Below are positions 29,960 to 42,781 of a stretch of DNA of 64,000 bases, in pieces. The notes under the pieces were generated by a model. It was not told where the DNA came from, did no database searches, and saw only the letters and a program-made list of their open reading frames with translations. A program made the translations under genes and the position numbers. The stretch's first letter is position 1. Each line of letters opens with the position of its first letter. The stretch comes from Dendrophyllia cribrosa (taxonomy: Eukaryota; Cnidaria; Anthozoa; Scleractinia; Dendrophylliidae), in the NCBI GenBank assembly GCA_024195265.1, contig JAJLRJ010000008.1, forward strand, positions 27,435,432-27,499,431, in the 5' to 3' direction.

Positions 29960-30526
29960 TATTGTTGTTCTGGCTTTTTGTAAAAATTGAAACATAAGCA
30001 TGAAAAACAGGTTTAGATTTTCATATTCTCTGTTTTCATACATTAACTAGCGGAATCGATGACAATTTCAAAATGCAGTGTTCCTATTAGGTGTTAACTA
30101 GGGGGTATGCGCATTCTCACTTAAGAGTGTCGGAAAGCCGTATTGTAGTTTGGAAGTGTTGGAATTTGGAATTTGGAAGTGTTATACGATGTTGCACCTG
30201 TGATGACAGTGACTGGTCTGTTATGACTAACTGCGATAAATGAGCGATTCTTTAAAGAAATCGGTTACCATCGGTCCGTTTTGTTATTCAAGACATATAC
30301 GGGCAGCACAATGTAAACATGCAAATAATCCGATATTTTGCTCAGTTCCATCATCTAAGTCACAGCATTAAGGAATTATTTTGTAAACAGAAAATATATT
30401 TTATTATTCTATTTGTCGATAAAGTACCAGTTTACAATACATCTTCAGTGAAAGCAATTTTTTTTTTTGCCGTTCGTTTTTTCCAAGGTAGCCACGTTCG
30501 TACATGGCGTTATATGCAAATGTATA
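29960..30526. other. Unassigned intergenic DNA
   Basis: No element boundary or coding frame is visible. It ends at the 5' truncation point of the LINE copy. Confidence 0.5.
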
Positions 30527-31290
30527 TGCAAATATCTTGGAGTAGAGATAGATCAATCCCTTACTTGGAAAGAACATATAGACAAAATTACCAAAAAGGT
30601 TTCGGGAGGAATTGGCGCGCTGAAAAGAGTAAGGCATCTCGTTCCAAATGAAACCTTGACTACAATGTATAATTCCCTTGTGCTGCCATATTTTGATTAT
30701 TGTAGCGCAATTTGGGGAACATGTGGAAAGAGATTATCTGATACACTCCAAAGCCTCCAAAACAGAGCTGCTAGAGTGGTGATCACTTTTCCAATTATGA
30801 TAAACGTTCGGCTGAATTACTGGATGAACTAGTATGGGATAATCTTGAAGATAGAAGATCAAAATAGTTAGCAATACTAATGTATAAAACACTATATGGA
30901 GGCACTCCAAATTACCTGACTAATTTGTTTGAAAATACAAACAATATCAACTCTTCCAACCTGAAAAATTCATCAGAAAATTTGTTTGTGCCAAGGCCAA
31001 ACAGCGAAGCTGGCAAAAACAGCTATCAATATATAAATAGAGAGGCTCTGTTCAGTCTTTGGAGCAGCCTTTTCCAGTAATATTAAAAATCAGCCGAACG
31101 TTACAGCTTTTAGAAACATAATTAAATGATATTTTTTGAGAACAAAATTTTTAGTTCATAAATAATTAATTTAGTGACCTTATTTTTTTACATTGTATTT
31201 TTTATTAAATTAGGTAATTTATAGGCACGGCTCTCAGGAAGAGCATTATATGTATGAAGGAGAAACCGTGGTTAAATAAAGATTATATAT
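30527..31290 (+). pseudogene. Jockey/CR1-like LINE 3' end, second copy
   Basis: From YLGVEIDQSLTWKEHI the translation matches the copy at 12393 onward. It continues further, through LPNS-type sequence to ALFSLWSSLFQ and the 3' tail GGTTAAATAAAGATTATATA. It is 5' truncated at 30527, as is usual after target-primed reverse transcription. Frameshifts occur near 30779 and 30870. It shows the 3' part that is missing from the first copy. Confidence 0.85.
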
Positions 31291-31701
31291 GTATTGTAGT
31301 TATGCAATTCTAAGAATTGTATTTTAACCTTAAAATTTAACTATATAAGGATTGTTTTGAAGAATTATTCTATCGACAAGGAGTACTTTTTTTATGAGAT
31401 AACATAAGAATAAAATCTTGAACAGTCAGTTAAAAACAAGCAACAGTCTCCAAAAGTTCTGTTGTCGGAGTGCAATTACAAATATTCAAGATAAAAAAGG
31501 CCACAACAAGAGATCTTATCGCCGCCATGTTTACATCACCTTTAAATAAGGCACTTTTCGATGTCATCAGACATGAATCCTTTCCAATTGAAGGCACTTT
31601 TCGTGCCCACATACACAGACGAAATTTCGAACCCCGCTTTTAGGCCTGTTTTAGCGCGCGTATATATGCGCCCTTTTTGGACGCGTATATACGGGCATTA
31701 A

Positions 31702-32136
31702 AGTGCCCCTATGATCAAATTTTTGATTTTCATTTTTTTACATTTTCGTGTACAATTAGACTTTCTTACTCATCTTGCCAAATTTCAATCCATTACGAAC
31801 ATCAGAAGTCATTTTATTTTAACATTTATTTCCGAGAATTTACGGCCGCCATTAATCAACCTTGTTCCAAGGCTTGGTTGCGAATGGAAGAAAGTGACGT
31901 CAAAGGCTCAAACCCGTGAGGTATGTTTGAGTCTTTGACGTCACTTTCTCCCATTCGCAACCAAGCCTTGGAACAAGGTTGATTAATGGCAGCCGTAAAT
32001 TCTCGGAAATAAATGTTAAAATAAAATGACTTCTGATGTTCGTAATGAATTGAAATTTGGCAAGATGAGTAAGAAAGTCTACTTGTACACGAAAATGTAA
32101 AAAAATGAAAATCAAAAATTTGATCGCAGGGGCACT
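31702..32136. mobile_element. TTAA foldback element, 435 bp
   Basis: The ends are AGTGCCCC and its inverse, flanked by TTAA (31698-31701, 32137-32140). The two halves are near-perfect inverses (about 215 bp each), so the whole element is one hairpin. The same short frame is visible on both strands because of the symmetry and is not evidence of coding. Confidence 0.9.
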
Positions 32137-32172
32137 TTAATAACGCATATATATACGCTCGTGGTGACGCAT

Positions 32173-32318
32173 ATAGACACTTTTAATAAATACCACGATG
32201 CATCATTTTCCGCTAACGACGTCAAAAATATTCTTTTGAATTCTCTTGCAATTCAAAAGAATACATTTGACGTCGATAGCGGAATGTGATGCATTCTGGT
32301 ATTTATTAAAAGGGTCTA
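32173..32318. mobile_element. Palindromic MITE, 146 bp
   Basis: GAC(A)CTTTTAATAAATACCA and further blocks around GACGTC are mirrored about a centre near 32245. The unfilled site is in segment A (GACGCATATATATGCG near 16545), consistent with a TA-rich target duplication. Confidence 0.8.
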
Positions 32319-32602
32319 TATATGCGTATTTTAGTATGCGCACATATGTGATGTAAATAGCCGTATATATGGGATAATAGCCCATGCATAATGGACTTTA
32401 ATGAGTATACGCGGCAAAAATACCCACGTTTATCATGTCATAATTTTGAAACGAGTGGCCAACTATAGCTATACAATTTCTCGACTTCAGAAGGTCTTGC
32501 CGATCCAAACAAAACCCAAGTTATTTTTTCAAATTTACAAATCATTGGCAGTATTGACAAAACATAAAGGACTGGAATTAGATTCCTTAAAACTGTTGAC
32601 AA

Positions 32603-33257
32603 TCAAAGGCTCTCTGCGAGCCAAGTCGTGAATATGAAACAACCATTGGACCTTTTCCTACCCTACACAAGGTGGGTCTTCTTAGATTGTACATGTAATG
32701 ACTACTTCCCTTTTGTTGCAGATCCACGTACCATATCTTTTACCCAAGAAGGACCTCTAAAACCTTCGTGTGTAGCTAGTAAATAAACACGAAGGAATGT
32801 GTTTACTAGCGAAAATGAAAATTACGGGACAAACTTACCTTTTCCTTCATTATTAATGTGATATATCCTTGCCAAACAATAATAATAACAAGTAAAAGAA
32901 CCCTAACGTTTTCCCAAACCTACATGTACTACGTTTCAGCTCATCGAGCATTCGTAAACACAACGGTCGTAATGGCGGACTTGATTTACTCCCATTTACT
33001 CAGTGTATGCTATTACCGAAGTGTAACATATCAACAATTTAGTATAAATTTAATATAAATTTTACGATTCAAAGGGGACAGACTGCAAATAAATGTGGCT
33101 ACTACTGTCAAAAACGGTATATGAAAGGGTAAGGGTTTGGACCTCGGGGCGGAGCATCCCCGTACAAAACTTTGTTGAGTAAGTAGTAGTAGTAGTAGTA
33201 GTAGTATGAGCGAGTGACTTTCTCCAGTAACCGCAATAAGTCGTATTCACGACTTAA
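32603..33257. mobile_element. ~655-bp repeated element, copy 2 (inverse of 25755-26388)
   Basis: This matches copy 1 in reverse, ending in CGTATTCACGACTTAA. Segment A near 16830 shows the site without it. Near its right end it carries a fragment of the GGGGGTACTC element (33107-33177) and an AGT microsatellite (33178-33207). Confidence 0.75.
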
Positions 33258-33330
33258 AAAGCAGGGATAACTCAAAATATTATTAATAATATTTTGCGTA
33301 GTACCAGGGTTTCTGGAATGAGAGCTTTTC

Positions 33331-33655
33331 ATATGTTAATTTGGCGACACAAGCCGAAACAAAACAATATTATTGTGGTGTGACCAAGACAATCCGCGAT
33401 TGTTTAATCCTCATTATCATTAAGTAATTAGAAAAGTAATTATGTCATAATGGGGGAGAACCTTAACTACAAGGTGGTTGCTATGGAAGAGTTCCAAACG
33501 TCACATAATTGGTTCCTTAACTTCCTTGGCTGTGATGTTTGGTCACATTCGTTCTGTTAATGGTTCCATCGACTTTTATGAGTCACAACCATATTTGGTA
33601 AGTCAAAGAACATAAAAACCCTTAAAACGCAAACATCTTACATTTTTTCCAGCAA
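33331..33655. other. Unassigned, probably PLE 5' flank
   Basis: No clear frame is visible before the PLE RT relic begins. Confidence 0.35.
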
Positions 33656-33659
33656 AAAT

Positions 33660-34318
33660 CAATGTCAACGGCTCAAGAACATCCCAATAAAAGAAAAGAA
33701 CGTAATGCCCTCTCAACCCTCAGGAAACGTTCAGATTTAGTGATTAAACCAGCAGACAAGGGCTCAGGAATCGTTATAATGGATTACTCTTAGTATATCA
33801 ATGAATGCTATAGACAACTCAACGACCCTAAGTACTACCAGAAACAACCTACTGACTTAACAAAAAGAATACAGGAACGTGTCAAAGAATACATTAACCG
33901 CCTACACAAAGATGATTTAATCGACGATGACACATTCAAATATGTACCTCACTTCCAAGCCCAACCCTAAGGCTGGTCGCTTCTACATTCTTCCTAAAAT
34001 CTATAAAAAAGGCAACCCTGGACGTCCTATCATATCTAGCAATAGCCATCCTACAGAGCGAATTTCTGAATTTGTCGACCACCACCTCAAATCCCTCGTA
34101 CAGTCTCTTCCCTCTTACATCAAAGATACTACACACTTTCTTCTTCAACTTGAACAAATGGGACCTCTACCGGACAAAGCCATTCTTGTCACCCTTGATG
34201 TCTCTTCACTATACACTAACATTCCTCATAACGAAGGCATTGAAGCTTGCCGCCATTTCCTTAACACCTGTCAAAACAAAACACTACCTACTGAACGCAT
34301 CTGTGATCTCATTGGATA
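33660..34318 (+). pseudogene. Penelope-like RT, fingers and motif A fragment
   Basis: One frame reads ALSTLRKRSDLVIKPADKGS and GIVIMDYS, then a stop, then YINECYRQL through TFKY. After a frameshift near 33925 the other frame gives AGRFYILPKIYKKGNPGRPI, SEFVDHHLK, ILVTLDVSSLYTNIPHNEGI (motif A with catalytic Asp) and ERICDLIG. These are the hallmark N-terminal blocks of Penelope-like RTs. The gene ends abruptly at 34318, where a TTA-type element remnant begins, so motifs B and C and the endonuclease are missing. Confidence 0.85.
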
Positions 34319-34319
34319 A

Positions 34320-34736
34320 TGAGGAAAACAAAAGAAACCGCTTCTGGAGCTTCACTGCTAATCGATTTGACCCAGATAAAAAGGTTATTCAGAGAAACGC
34401 TGTGTAATACGGCTGGGTGTTTTACGAGTCAGTTTTTATTTTTTGGAGGTTTAACGCGAGAAAAAATAAACACCGACGAGTTAAAATGGCTAGCCGTATT
34501 ATAAAACTACTGAATAAATGTTTATTATATGGAAGACGTCTTCTCCCAAGTCTATGTTTCATATCATGTCATATTTGCACTCGTCTTGGTGCGTATTCGC
34601 ACTGTAAAATGCTTATATTTCCAATAATAATTACCTGTATTCAATATTCAATCGTTTGCGGTTTCAAATTTTTGGAAGTTTTTGCATGGGATAATTTTTG
34701 TTTTTGACTGTTGTGCGACCAGGCCCTTAAAATTAA
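34320..34736. mobile_element. TTA-target MITE, 5'-deleted copy
   Basis: This matches 26633-27054 and keeps the right end GACCAGGCCC followed by TTA (34737-34739). The left 180 bp are missing at the junction with the PLE RT relic. Confidence 0.8.
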
Positions 34737-36300
34737 TAAAAATAACAAATAAAAATCACTTTATTTAAGTGTCAAAAGTATTTAGCACGCGAGTACTAAA
34801 AGGAGACACTTACCAGATCTAATTAGGGCTTTCCGATTTAGCCGAAAATCCACGCAAGTGGAAGTTACAGTCTCTCAATGTTGTGAAGTCAGTTTGGTGC
34901 TTTATACTAGAAATACGTGTCTCGCAGAACCTCGCAAAGCTCGGAGAGGGTGCATCGCAAAATTTTAGCGACGGGGGAAGGAGAGATGGAATTTCTGGTT
35001 TTAACTGGAGAGGTTGGCTTCCATGGCACCCTGGATCCAGAGTCCGTTCTCTAAATATGTAATGGTGTTCTGTTTATTTTGATTGGATGAGAGTTGGTTT
35101 ATCGGGAATACAGTTAACTCCCTCTGTCTCAAATTCTAATTTTGAAGCATGTGGGTGCTATCTTCCAAATTAACTTGTTCCCCTTAGAAACTGCTGCAGT
35201 TTTTGTTCCATATACTGGGTGTCAAATAATTGCTAACCCAATTTACTACCGGTATTTTTCTTAAGAGCGCCTGTCCGTAAAAATCAGACAAATTTGAAAT
35301 GTTTTGGCAAGTAATAAAAATTCGATTTCTTTCATATTTTAAAGTTAAATAGATTAAGGTATAACAAAAATCACTTGATACTTTTTTCTGCCAAATATCT
35401 TTTTATTTAAAAGAAAAATTCAAAAAAAGAAAGTCCATTAAAATCGCCATTTGAGGTGGAAAATTATTGCACAACTTTGACAGTCTCGCTTGCAAAAACA
35501 AGTAACGCTACAGCATTTAAAACATGAAAATCATATTTTGCAATTTTTAAATATCTAGTAGAGTGATTTAGGGAATTATTTTGTTGTTCTTTGCTCGCAA
35601 AATAATTTTATTTCGAAGACATACATTTTACTTCTTTAAAAGTACCTCGTAAACAAAACAATTTTTCACCTTGTGCTAAACCTTCAAACGGATTAAGTTT
35701 CTGTTGGTTAATTTTTATAAAGATGATCTCAAGATTGCCGTAAAAATTTCTTTGGGCAAATGATTCAGAGCGACGCTAGAGCATTTCAAACTTCGTTAAA
35801 ATTGGAGTTATTTGACCTTACGAGGTCAACTATCAATTTGCGGGTCACATAAACATTTCACTTTCCACCACGTTTTAACACAAATAAGGTTAAAGTAGCC
35901 ACATAGAAAAAAATGTTTTGAAATTTTCTTCCCTTATTTGTTGTAGAAGATTTATCCAGAGATCATTTTCTTGCATTTTTTTTCACCGTTCATCGTATGT
36001 CCTTTAGTCTTGTTTACAACGTCCGATAAACGTCGGTGACAACAACGTAATATTAAACGGTCGGGTCAGCCAATCTTTGTTAAACTTTCGACACTTTTCA
36101 GTATCACGGCATCTATTCAAAGGGCTAAGTACTTTTTGGAGTGTTCCTCGGTTTTATAGTGCGCTAAAAGATTTGAAATGTTACTTTGAAGTACAAACAA
36201 AACATGTCGGACGTTTGCTTTCAGTCTTTTTTCAGTTATCTCACGCAATGCAGTTTTGTTTGCATTTAAGGGGGTAGGGGTGCGGATAAGGCAATTAAAT

Positions 36301-36492
36301 AGGCCGTTTCCGAGTTGCCTTTAGCCTCTCTATCAAAGCGAGGCTAGGTGCGAAACCTTTCATATGAAAATAAGTTTTCATTCACATGCAAATAAATTTT
36401 ATTTGCATGTGAATGAAACTCATTTTCATATGAAAGGTTTCGCACCTAGCCTCGCTTTGATAGAGAGGCTAAAGGCAACTCGGAAATGGCCT
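36301..36492. mobile_element. Palindromic MITE, AT target, copy 2
   Basis: This is a 192-bp hairpin with the same sequence as 27389-27580. The sister TTAA element near 45880 lacks it and reads GCAATTAAATTGAAAC. The filled site has AAAT before and ATTG after, so the insertion duplicated AT. Confidence 0.9.
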
Positions 36493-37281
36493 ATTGAAAC
36501 ACTTTTGCAAGTAAACAAAATAACTGTTTAGAAATATATTTCAGCACCATTTAATTTTCTTCGGTAGTAATATGTTCTAAAATATATTAATTGGTAGCAA
36601 TAGCCTTTTGCGAGCAACTCCTCTCGCTCCCCAGTCTTGCTTTCCATATTCAATATTCATATTGGATGCTTTTTTCTCGCTTCCTAAATTTACCTTCTTA
36701 CCATACGAGTCGAGGTGCCGTCTACATGATGGAGCTGCCCCTGAAAGATGGGTGTACCAGGGCTTCTTGTGGATAGCATCATGCATGTGATCTCTTTTTC
36801 ACCATAAATTTCCAGTTGCGGATCCAGCTTGCTCATAAGGAGACTTAAACGAACAAGTGCCTTCCATTTTTGTGTAATATCTGGAACTGAACTCGAATCT
36901 TTGATGTACAAAAACATGCACTTTAGCGCCGCCTTCAAGTAAACAAAGACACTAGGTAATTAGCATAACCAGGTAGTGTTTACGTTTTTGTCAACTGCAT
37001 TATTTAAACAGCATTTATTTTTCTTCTCGACAATTGACAATTACTCTATTTGACTTAGTAAGTTCTTCAATTTTCAGATATTCTCTCGTTATCAACTTAA
37101 AAATCTGAGCGGGTTTCTAATTATTTTACGACTGCCAAAAAAATACTTAAGTTTACTTAGTTTGTAACAACGACAATGGATTAGCCAAACATTAGTCCCA
37201 TTGAGTCAAATTTTAAATTAAAGAAAATGCAACAAATGGTTTTGAATTATGGCATGACATGAATTTAAAGTAAGGAAGGGA

Positions 37282-37325
37282 GAAGCCCCCCCACCCCCCC
37301 CCCCCCCCCCCCCCCCCCTCCCCCC
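37282..37325. repeat. Poly(C) tract
   Basis: More than 35 nearly uninterrupted C bases. The homologous place in the inverted sister element (44721-44747) is poly(G) on the plus strand, that is, the same tract. Confidence 0.9.
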
Positions 37326-40010
37326 AATCTATGGTACGTACATGTATCATCGACGGAAAAGAGCGACATAGATAAATGGTCCCACGAACCACAGGTAACC
37401 CAATCTCACAGTAGGAGTATTGACAAGTAGAAAACATCCAAATAAGTGCTCTTTTGAGGCTCCCTCTCGGTCAATTAAGAGACAAAGAAAACATCAGTTG
37501 CGGTCAGTGTAACGGTTTGACAAACGTTTATATCACTAGTTGCATTGCACAAATTGATATCTTTTGGGGGCCGTGCATGTGACGAATTTTAGATTGATTT
37601 TCCCTTTTTCGCATAATGTTTCATGAAGACAGTATCCTTCTGATAAATAGAGAAAAAAAGAAAAACAATACGAAAAAAGGACAGAAATAGCTAAATACCA
37701 CAGTGATCTTAATTAGGTAAAAACTAGTGATCCCATTTTCATTTCACACATTTTGTTTTTACTTACTGCTTGTGCAACGGCGAATAAATAATATTTCCGG
37801 AGCAGAACAATAGAGAATGAAGGCGCTTAAATGTGCTAACGTAACTGAAAAGTCCTTGTATTTTTTTTCTCCGCTGGAAGAGTTTTAGACATAGGTTCGG
37901 TGTTTTCAAGCTCTTTAGCCCTACCCCTACCCCGCTAAAGCTGCATTGCGTGACGACACAAATAACTGCTGTCACGATCACGGCTTAAACGGCCCGACAT
38001 GTTTGTTCATTCAGTACTTCTCAAGCAGTGATTAGATTTATCTATCCGTTAACTTCAACCGAAGAACATTCTACAAATGCTATAGCCTTTAAATAAGATG
38101 CCATAATGCTGAAATGTGTCGAAAGTTTAACAGACGTTTGCGTGCGACCTTTCATGGCAGTCCGCGGCCGGCGTGCATCATACATTATAGATGAACAAGA
38201 CTACAATACGTCGAACAACGAAGGGATTTATACACAAAAATGGTCTCTGAATCTGTCTTCTACCGCAAATGAGGTAAGGAAATTTCAATGTTTTTCAATG
38301 TGGCTATTTTAATTTCATATTGGGTTAACACAGAAGCAGAAGTTTATAGAATATTTGTGTGACCCGCAAATTGATTGTTGACCTCGTAGGGTCAAAAAAC
38401 TCTAATTTTAACGAAGTTTGAAATGCTCTCGCGTCGCTCTGAATCATTTGCCCAAAGAAATTTTTACGGCAACCTTGAGATCATCTTTATAAAAACTAAC
38501 CAACAGAAACTTAATCCGTTTGAAGGTTTAGCACATGGTGAAAAATTGTTTTGTTTACGAGGTACTTTTAAATAAGGAAAATGTATGTCTTCGAAATAAA
38601 ATTATTTTGCAAGCAAAGAACAACAAAATAATTCCCTAAATTACTCTACTAGATATCTAAAGATTGCAAAATACGATGTTCATGTTTTAAATACCGTAGC
38701 GTTACTTGTTTTTGAAAACGAGACTGTTCAAAGTTGTGCAATAATTTTCCGCCTTAAATGGCGATTTTAACGGAATTTCGTTTTCCGCATATTTCTTTAA
38801 AATAAAAAGATATTTGGCCGAAAAAGGTATCCAGTGATTTTTGTTATACCTTAACCTATCTAACGTTAAAATATCAAAAGAATCCAATTTTATCACTTGC
38901 CGCGATATGTTTGATATTTACAGACAGGCGCTCTTAAATGGTTGAGATCGCAGGAGTTAACTTCTGCAAAAGAGTGATGCTGTACAAAAAATAACAACAA
39001 CTGGTACAGTTGCAGTTAAACTAATAATTTAATCTCACCAAAAACAGTAATGAGACTACAGTAACTTAGAATAGTAAAGCACAGAACATACCAACAATCG
39101 TCACAGCAGTAATTACATGTAGCATTGTCATAGATTGGTTTTCAATCAAGTGTCATAAAAGCAAAACCAAAGTGATTACTTTGGCCAATCACAACATACA
39201 AAGTCAATCCAATGAAGCAAACAGAACTCGAAAAAATTACGAGTAACCAGTGCCAAGCGTGGGAAAATGCGTGCGTGCGAGCAAGTCATGTTTGTTTCGG
39301 TTTTATTTTCGATTGGTTGAGGAAGTGGCGCAAGATTCTCCCAACAATAACACTACTATATTTAGCCTATGATGCAGGTCATGAGAATTAAGAAATTGAT
39401 CACAAAACATGAAATCAATATTTAAGATGTAGCAACAAATTCTCTGCAAACACCAAAAGCAATGTATGGAGACCAGGATGGAGAATTTGCAGGTTAAGAC
39501 CGGGACTAAGGCCTTCATGCCACTTTAAAAATCCCAAAATCAAATATGTACATGTACATGTTTCTTACTGGTGTCAATGCAGTTCACATTCACAATTACT
39601 ACAGCGAATTTTTATTCAATTTCCACAGACAACTCATGTTGAAGGAGATCAGGTTCTCAATTCCCATAATCTATGTACTTGCTTGTACATTGATATTCTG
39701 AGGAGATTCGAGGTGCTGATCACTGTTCCAATAATTAACGTCAAGCAGTAATTTTGAGGCTTCACATGAAATACATACATTCATGTGCATGTTAACTTCT
39801 GTAGCTGCTACACATTAGCTGGTAATTGGTAATAAAATTAATAAAATGTTTTTATCCAAATTGTAAACAAAAATCGTAAACTCAAGATATGCAATGTATA
39901 TTTTACTCACTGGTCATTCACAAATGATGTTAACATCATGTAAATGTTGAATATTTGTGAAATAATTTCCACCTGTGTGATCTGTAGTTTTGATCATACT
40001 TGAAAGAGAG

Positions 40011-40360
40011 ATTAAATTTTGACACTATGCATACAGTGTAAAAGCTGAAAGGGTACCCAGATAAAAATGTTATGGTAAGGGGCCAAGTTCACTGTAATTC
40101 TATCGCTGTTCTGTGATAATATTTTTAAAGGGTTAAATTTTGTAAAACTATAAGTCTTATATCAATAAACATCAATCTAAAGTATCCTTAATATTAGTCA
40201 AACCTAAAGAAAGTCTACTGGTAAAGCAACCGGATCCATATAATTTTCTTGGACGTATAATTTAGGATTTTCATTATTTCGCTTACATAATGTGCGGGGC
40301 TGTGCCAAAATCTTCCACCTACCACTTGTACCAAAATATTATAAACTTGTAGAACTTAGC
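40011..40360. other. Unassigned sequence between Helitron-like copy 3 and the gene relic
   Basis: AT-rich, with no coding frame. It probably contains the 3' untranslated or downstream part of the minus-strand gene relic. Confidence 0.35.
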
Positions 40361-40363
40361 ATT

Positions 40364-42480
40364 TAAATTATTTCATTACCAAGTGTGGTAATTTCTTCAT
40401 CCATCATTGGAGCACTTGCATTGAACTTGAAATGGCAAGTAGCAAAAAGAATAAACAGTGTGTGAAACTTGCGCTCTATTGACTTTGCTTCCTCGATAAG
40501 GGCAGGACACTGCTCACTTGTCTTGTCCACTACAGTTTTAGTTATTTTTTGGATGCTTGACTCCAATGAGAGGTAAGACAGTTTTGTGTTATTCCTTTGT
40601 GTTATTAATGCAGTATTGTTATCAGTTTTTGTTTTGCATCACAAAAATTACCTGGAGACATATATCCATGTGGTTTCCAACAAAGCTGTGGCTATGGTAT
40701 GCTTGTCTTTTGACATTAAGGGACTGTAAGGTGTCCTCCAAGGCTTTATGTATTGCTCCAATGACTCGTGTAAAAGTAGCACTTTGTTTAATTTGATTGC
40801 CAAGTGTTTCCTGTTGATACAGTAAAAATTAAAGGCAGGACATATCTCAGCATTGGTTTTATAGATTTCTTATGGCCTGTTCATATGAGCCCAGTACATT
40901 ACCCAGTTATACGTAAAAATGTGAGCCCGGTTACTAGGATTAGATTAGTTCTTGTGATTTTTGAGCTGTGAAATTTAACAAAAAGCATACATGTAGGTAA
41001 GGTTTTGGTAACCAGGCTCATATAAACAGGCCCTTGCTGGTTATCACAACAAAAAAGTATGTTTGAAATTTGTGATCAATACCTCCTGTGTTGCTTTGAA
41101 TCGCATATCCTGAGAATGGTGCAGGAGTTGGTTCACCAGTGGGTTGGGTGCTTCTTCTGTATGAATAAGACCACCAGCTAGCTGTTACAAGATAGGTCGC
41201 ATATCCTTCAGACTGCTGGGCTTCTTCGTGGTAAGCCCTAGGCAACTAGTCGTGCTTTCTTGCTTCACGAAGCTGGATTACATATTGATCAAAGTCTGTG
41301 TCTCCAGCTGTTACATCAGTCTCGGCTTTCTTGGTAGTTATCTTTGCATCAAGGTCAGCACAATCGTCCAACAGTAATTCATACAATTTTAAGAATAAAC
41401 CAAGGCTGATGTGCAATCCAGGAACACAGTTGTTTAAATTATTAGGATAAGAAACTATTGTTATCCTATTATCATGTTTTTTTTTTCTTGTTGCTGTTTA
41501 ACTTACTTGATCAATAGGTATTTCCAGCGGTGGTTCATGGATCACATTGAAGAACTTTTTTGCTTTTTTCAGGTCCCCCCTCCTTTTTCCTTGAAGTCCT
41601 TGAGATGTTCTTGCATGCCTGCAAGTGTTCTTACTTGTGCTTGGGTTCTCTGAGTTTTAGGCAGGTGCATTTCCGTTGCAAGAATTAAATACCGCAAGCA
41701 AGGATAGCGCCCTAGGATAAAATACAGTGCAAACTTTTAAAAATGAAGTCTTGATATTGGGTAACTGCACTACATAATTATACATCTATCAAAGTTGAAT
41801 TTCTTACCACACTTGCATCAGAAATCTCCATGATCTTGCAAAGGAATTCGTAATCCCCAAATAAGAACAGCAGCACTGACTTATTTCTGCAAGGTCAATT
41901 GTAATAAAAATATTAAAACTTTTTTCATATTAAATATTCTTTTAATTTGCTCATTATAAAACTAAAAAGGATATCTTACTGCAACTTAAGTACGCTTAAG
42001 TTCCTCTAGCTGGTCTTTATATCTGGAGAGAGAGGTCCTTAAGTTGTTGCGGGTGTCCTTTGCTTCAAACATAGAGAAGACAACAGTTTTCTTGATGGAA
42101 TTTGGCTTCTCTAGGTTTGCCAGCTGGAATGCAAACTTCATGGAGCCTTGACCATGATCTCCTCCCAGTATGACGTACAGTCGGTCTTCAGGGATCATCC
42201 CACCATGTGTAGTCAAAAGTTCAGCTCTGATAACAAAATTACATTGTATAATGTACACGTATTCAAAGTATGTAAAATAAAAGTAGGGGTTGGGGTAAAC
42301 AAGAAGGAAATAGAGTGACTGATATTGAAAGTTACATGCACAATTATTAATATAAATTTACGTCCTTGTCAGATTTACTTACTTTGCATTTTCATCCACA
42401 GAGGTTTCAATTTGTTGTGTCAAGTTGTCCACATAGGCACATGGGATTGCTTTTAGAACCGTCACAACGTTCCCTCTCTT
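40364..42480 (-). pseudogene. Multi-exon transposase-like gene relic, C-terminal half
   Basis: Minus-strand exons with GT/AG-like borders can be followed. 42375-42480 reads NVVTVLKAIPCAYVDNLTQQ and a GTAAGT donor. 41995-42231 reads ELLTTHGGMIPEDRLYVILG and GGDHGQGSMKFAFQL. 41815-41886 reads LLFLFGDYEFLCKIMEISDA and splices in phase to 41505-41726 (GRYPCLRYLILATEMHLPKT). Then come 41270-41440 (PGLHISLGLFLKLYELLLDD) and 40364-40566 (FHTLFILFATCHFKF). A one-base insertion in a G run near 41575 and stops mark decay. From memory, the GGDHG, FLFGDYEFL, ASGxxxCLxC and PGLHISLG blocks belong to an uncharacterised, transposase-like family common in cnidarian genomes. The superfamily is not certain. 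Confidence 0.6.
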
Positions 42481-42781
42481 GTTTTGCTGTGTGCTCCATA
42501 GGTATCAGCTCAGCTGCCAGATTGTCACCAATCTGACCCTTTTTTGGTTCCTCTGTATCTTTTCGCTTTCCATTTTATTTAATGCCCCATTTTTTGAATC
42601 ACCTTCAAAGATAACAAGGACAAAAAGAACTAAAGGACAAAATAGCCGGTTGGGTTTATGTTTTTTTGAAACTGAGGACATGTACCACATACCTCCTCAG
42701 TTTGTTAAGAGCGCCTGTCTGTAAAAACCAAACATATCGCGGCAAGTGATAAAATTGGATTCTTTTGATATTTTAACGTTA

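Larger units (their letters stand above)
31268..33330. repeat. Duplicated segment B: LINE tail plus 3' flank, with three insertions
   Basis: This corresponds to 15822-16890 but contains the foldback element 31702-32136, the palindromic element 32173-32318 and the repeated element 32603-33257. Segment A lacks all three, so each can be dated as later than the duplication or specific to this copy. Confidence 0.8.
35275..38933 (+). mobile_element. 3.7-kb TTAA element with ~600-bp arms, copy 1
   Basis: The ends GAGCGCCTGTC and its inverse are flanked by TTAA (35271-35274, 38934-38937). The Helitron-like copy at 56800 lacks it, so the site is confirmed. The arms (about 35275-35870 and 38340-38933) are close inverses. 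The interior matches the element at 42709 in inverse orientation. A palindromic MITE (36301-36492) and a poly(C) tract are embedded. Short shared frames (36077-36274, 36690-36938) are not recognisable, so it appears non-autonomous. Confidence 0.85.
34907..40010 (-). mobile_element. Helitron-like element, copy 3 (contains a 3.7-kb TTAA element)
   Basis: In element orientation the 3' end is ACGTATTTCTAG followed by T, as in copies 1 and 2. The sequence aligns to 56286-56800 up to 35270 and, beyond the TTAA element, to 56803-57610 from 38938. Alignment stops near 40010 at GATCAT, so its 5' part is missing or replaced. No Rep/helicase frame is present. Confidence 0.5.

Noticed and set aside
31677..32115. 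Open frames of 70-80 codons on both strands with identical peptides
   Set aside because: They arise from the near-perfect palindrome of the 31702-32136 element and are not evidence of coding.
42668..42704. Hairpin AAACTGAGGA...TCCTCAGTTT as a possible terminator or MITE
   Set aside because: A ten-base stem in isolation, with no target duplication. It probably belongs to an intron or flank of the gene relic.
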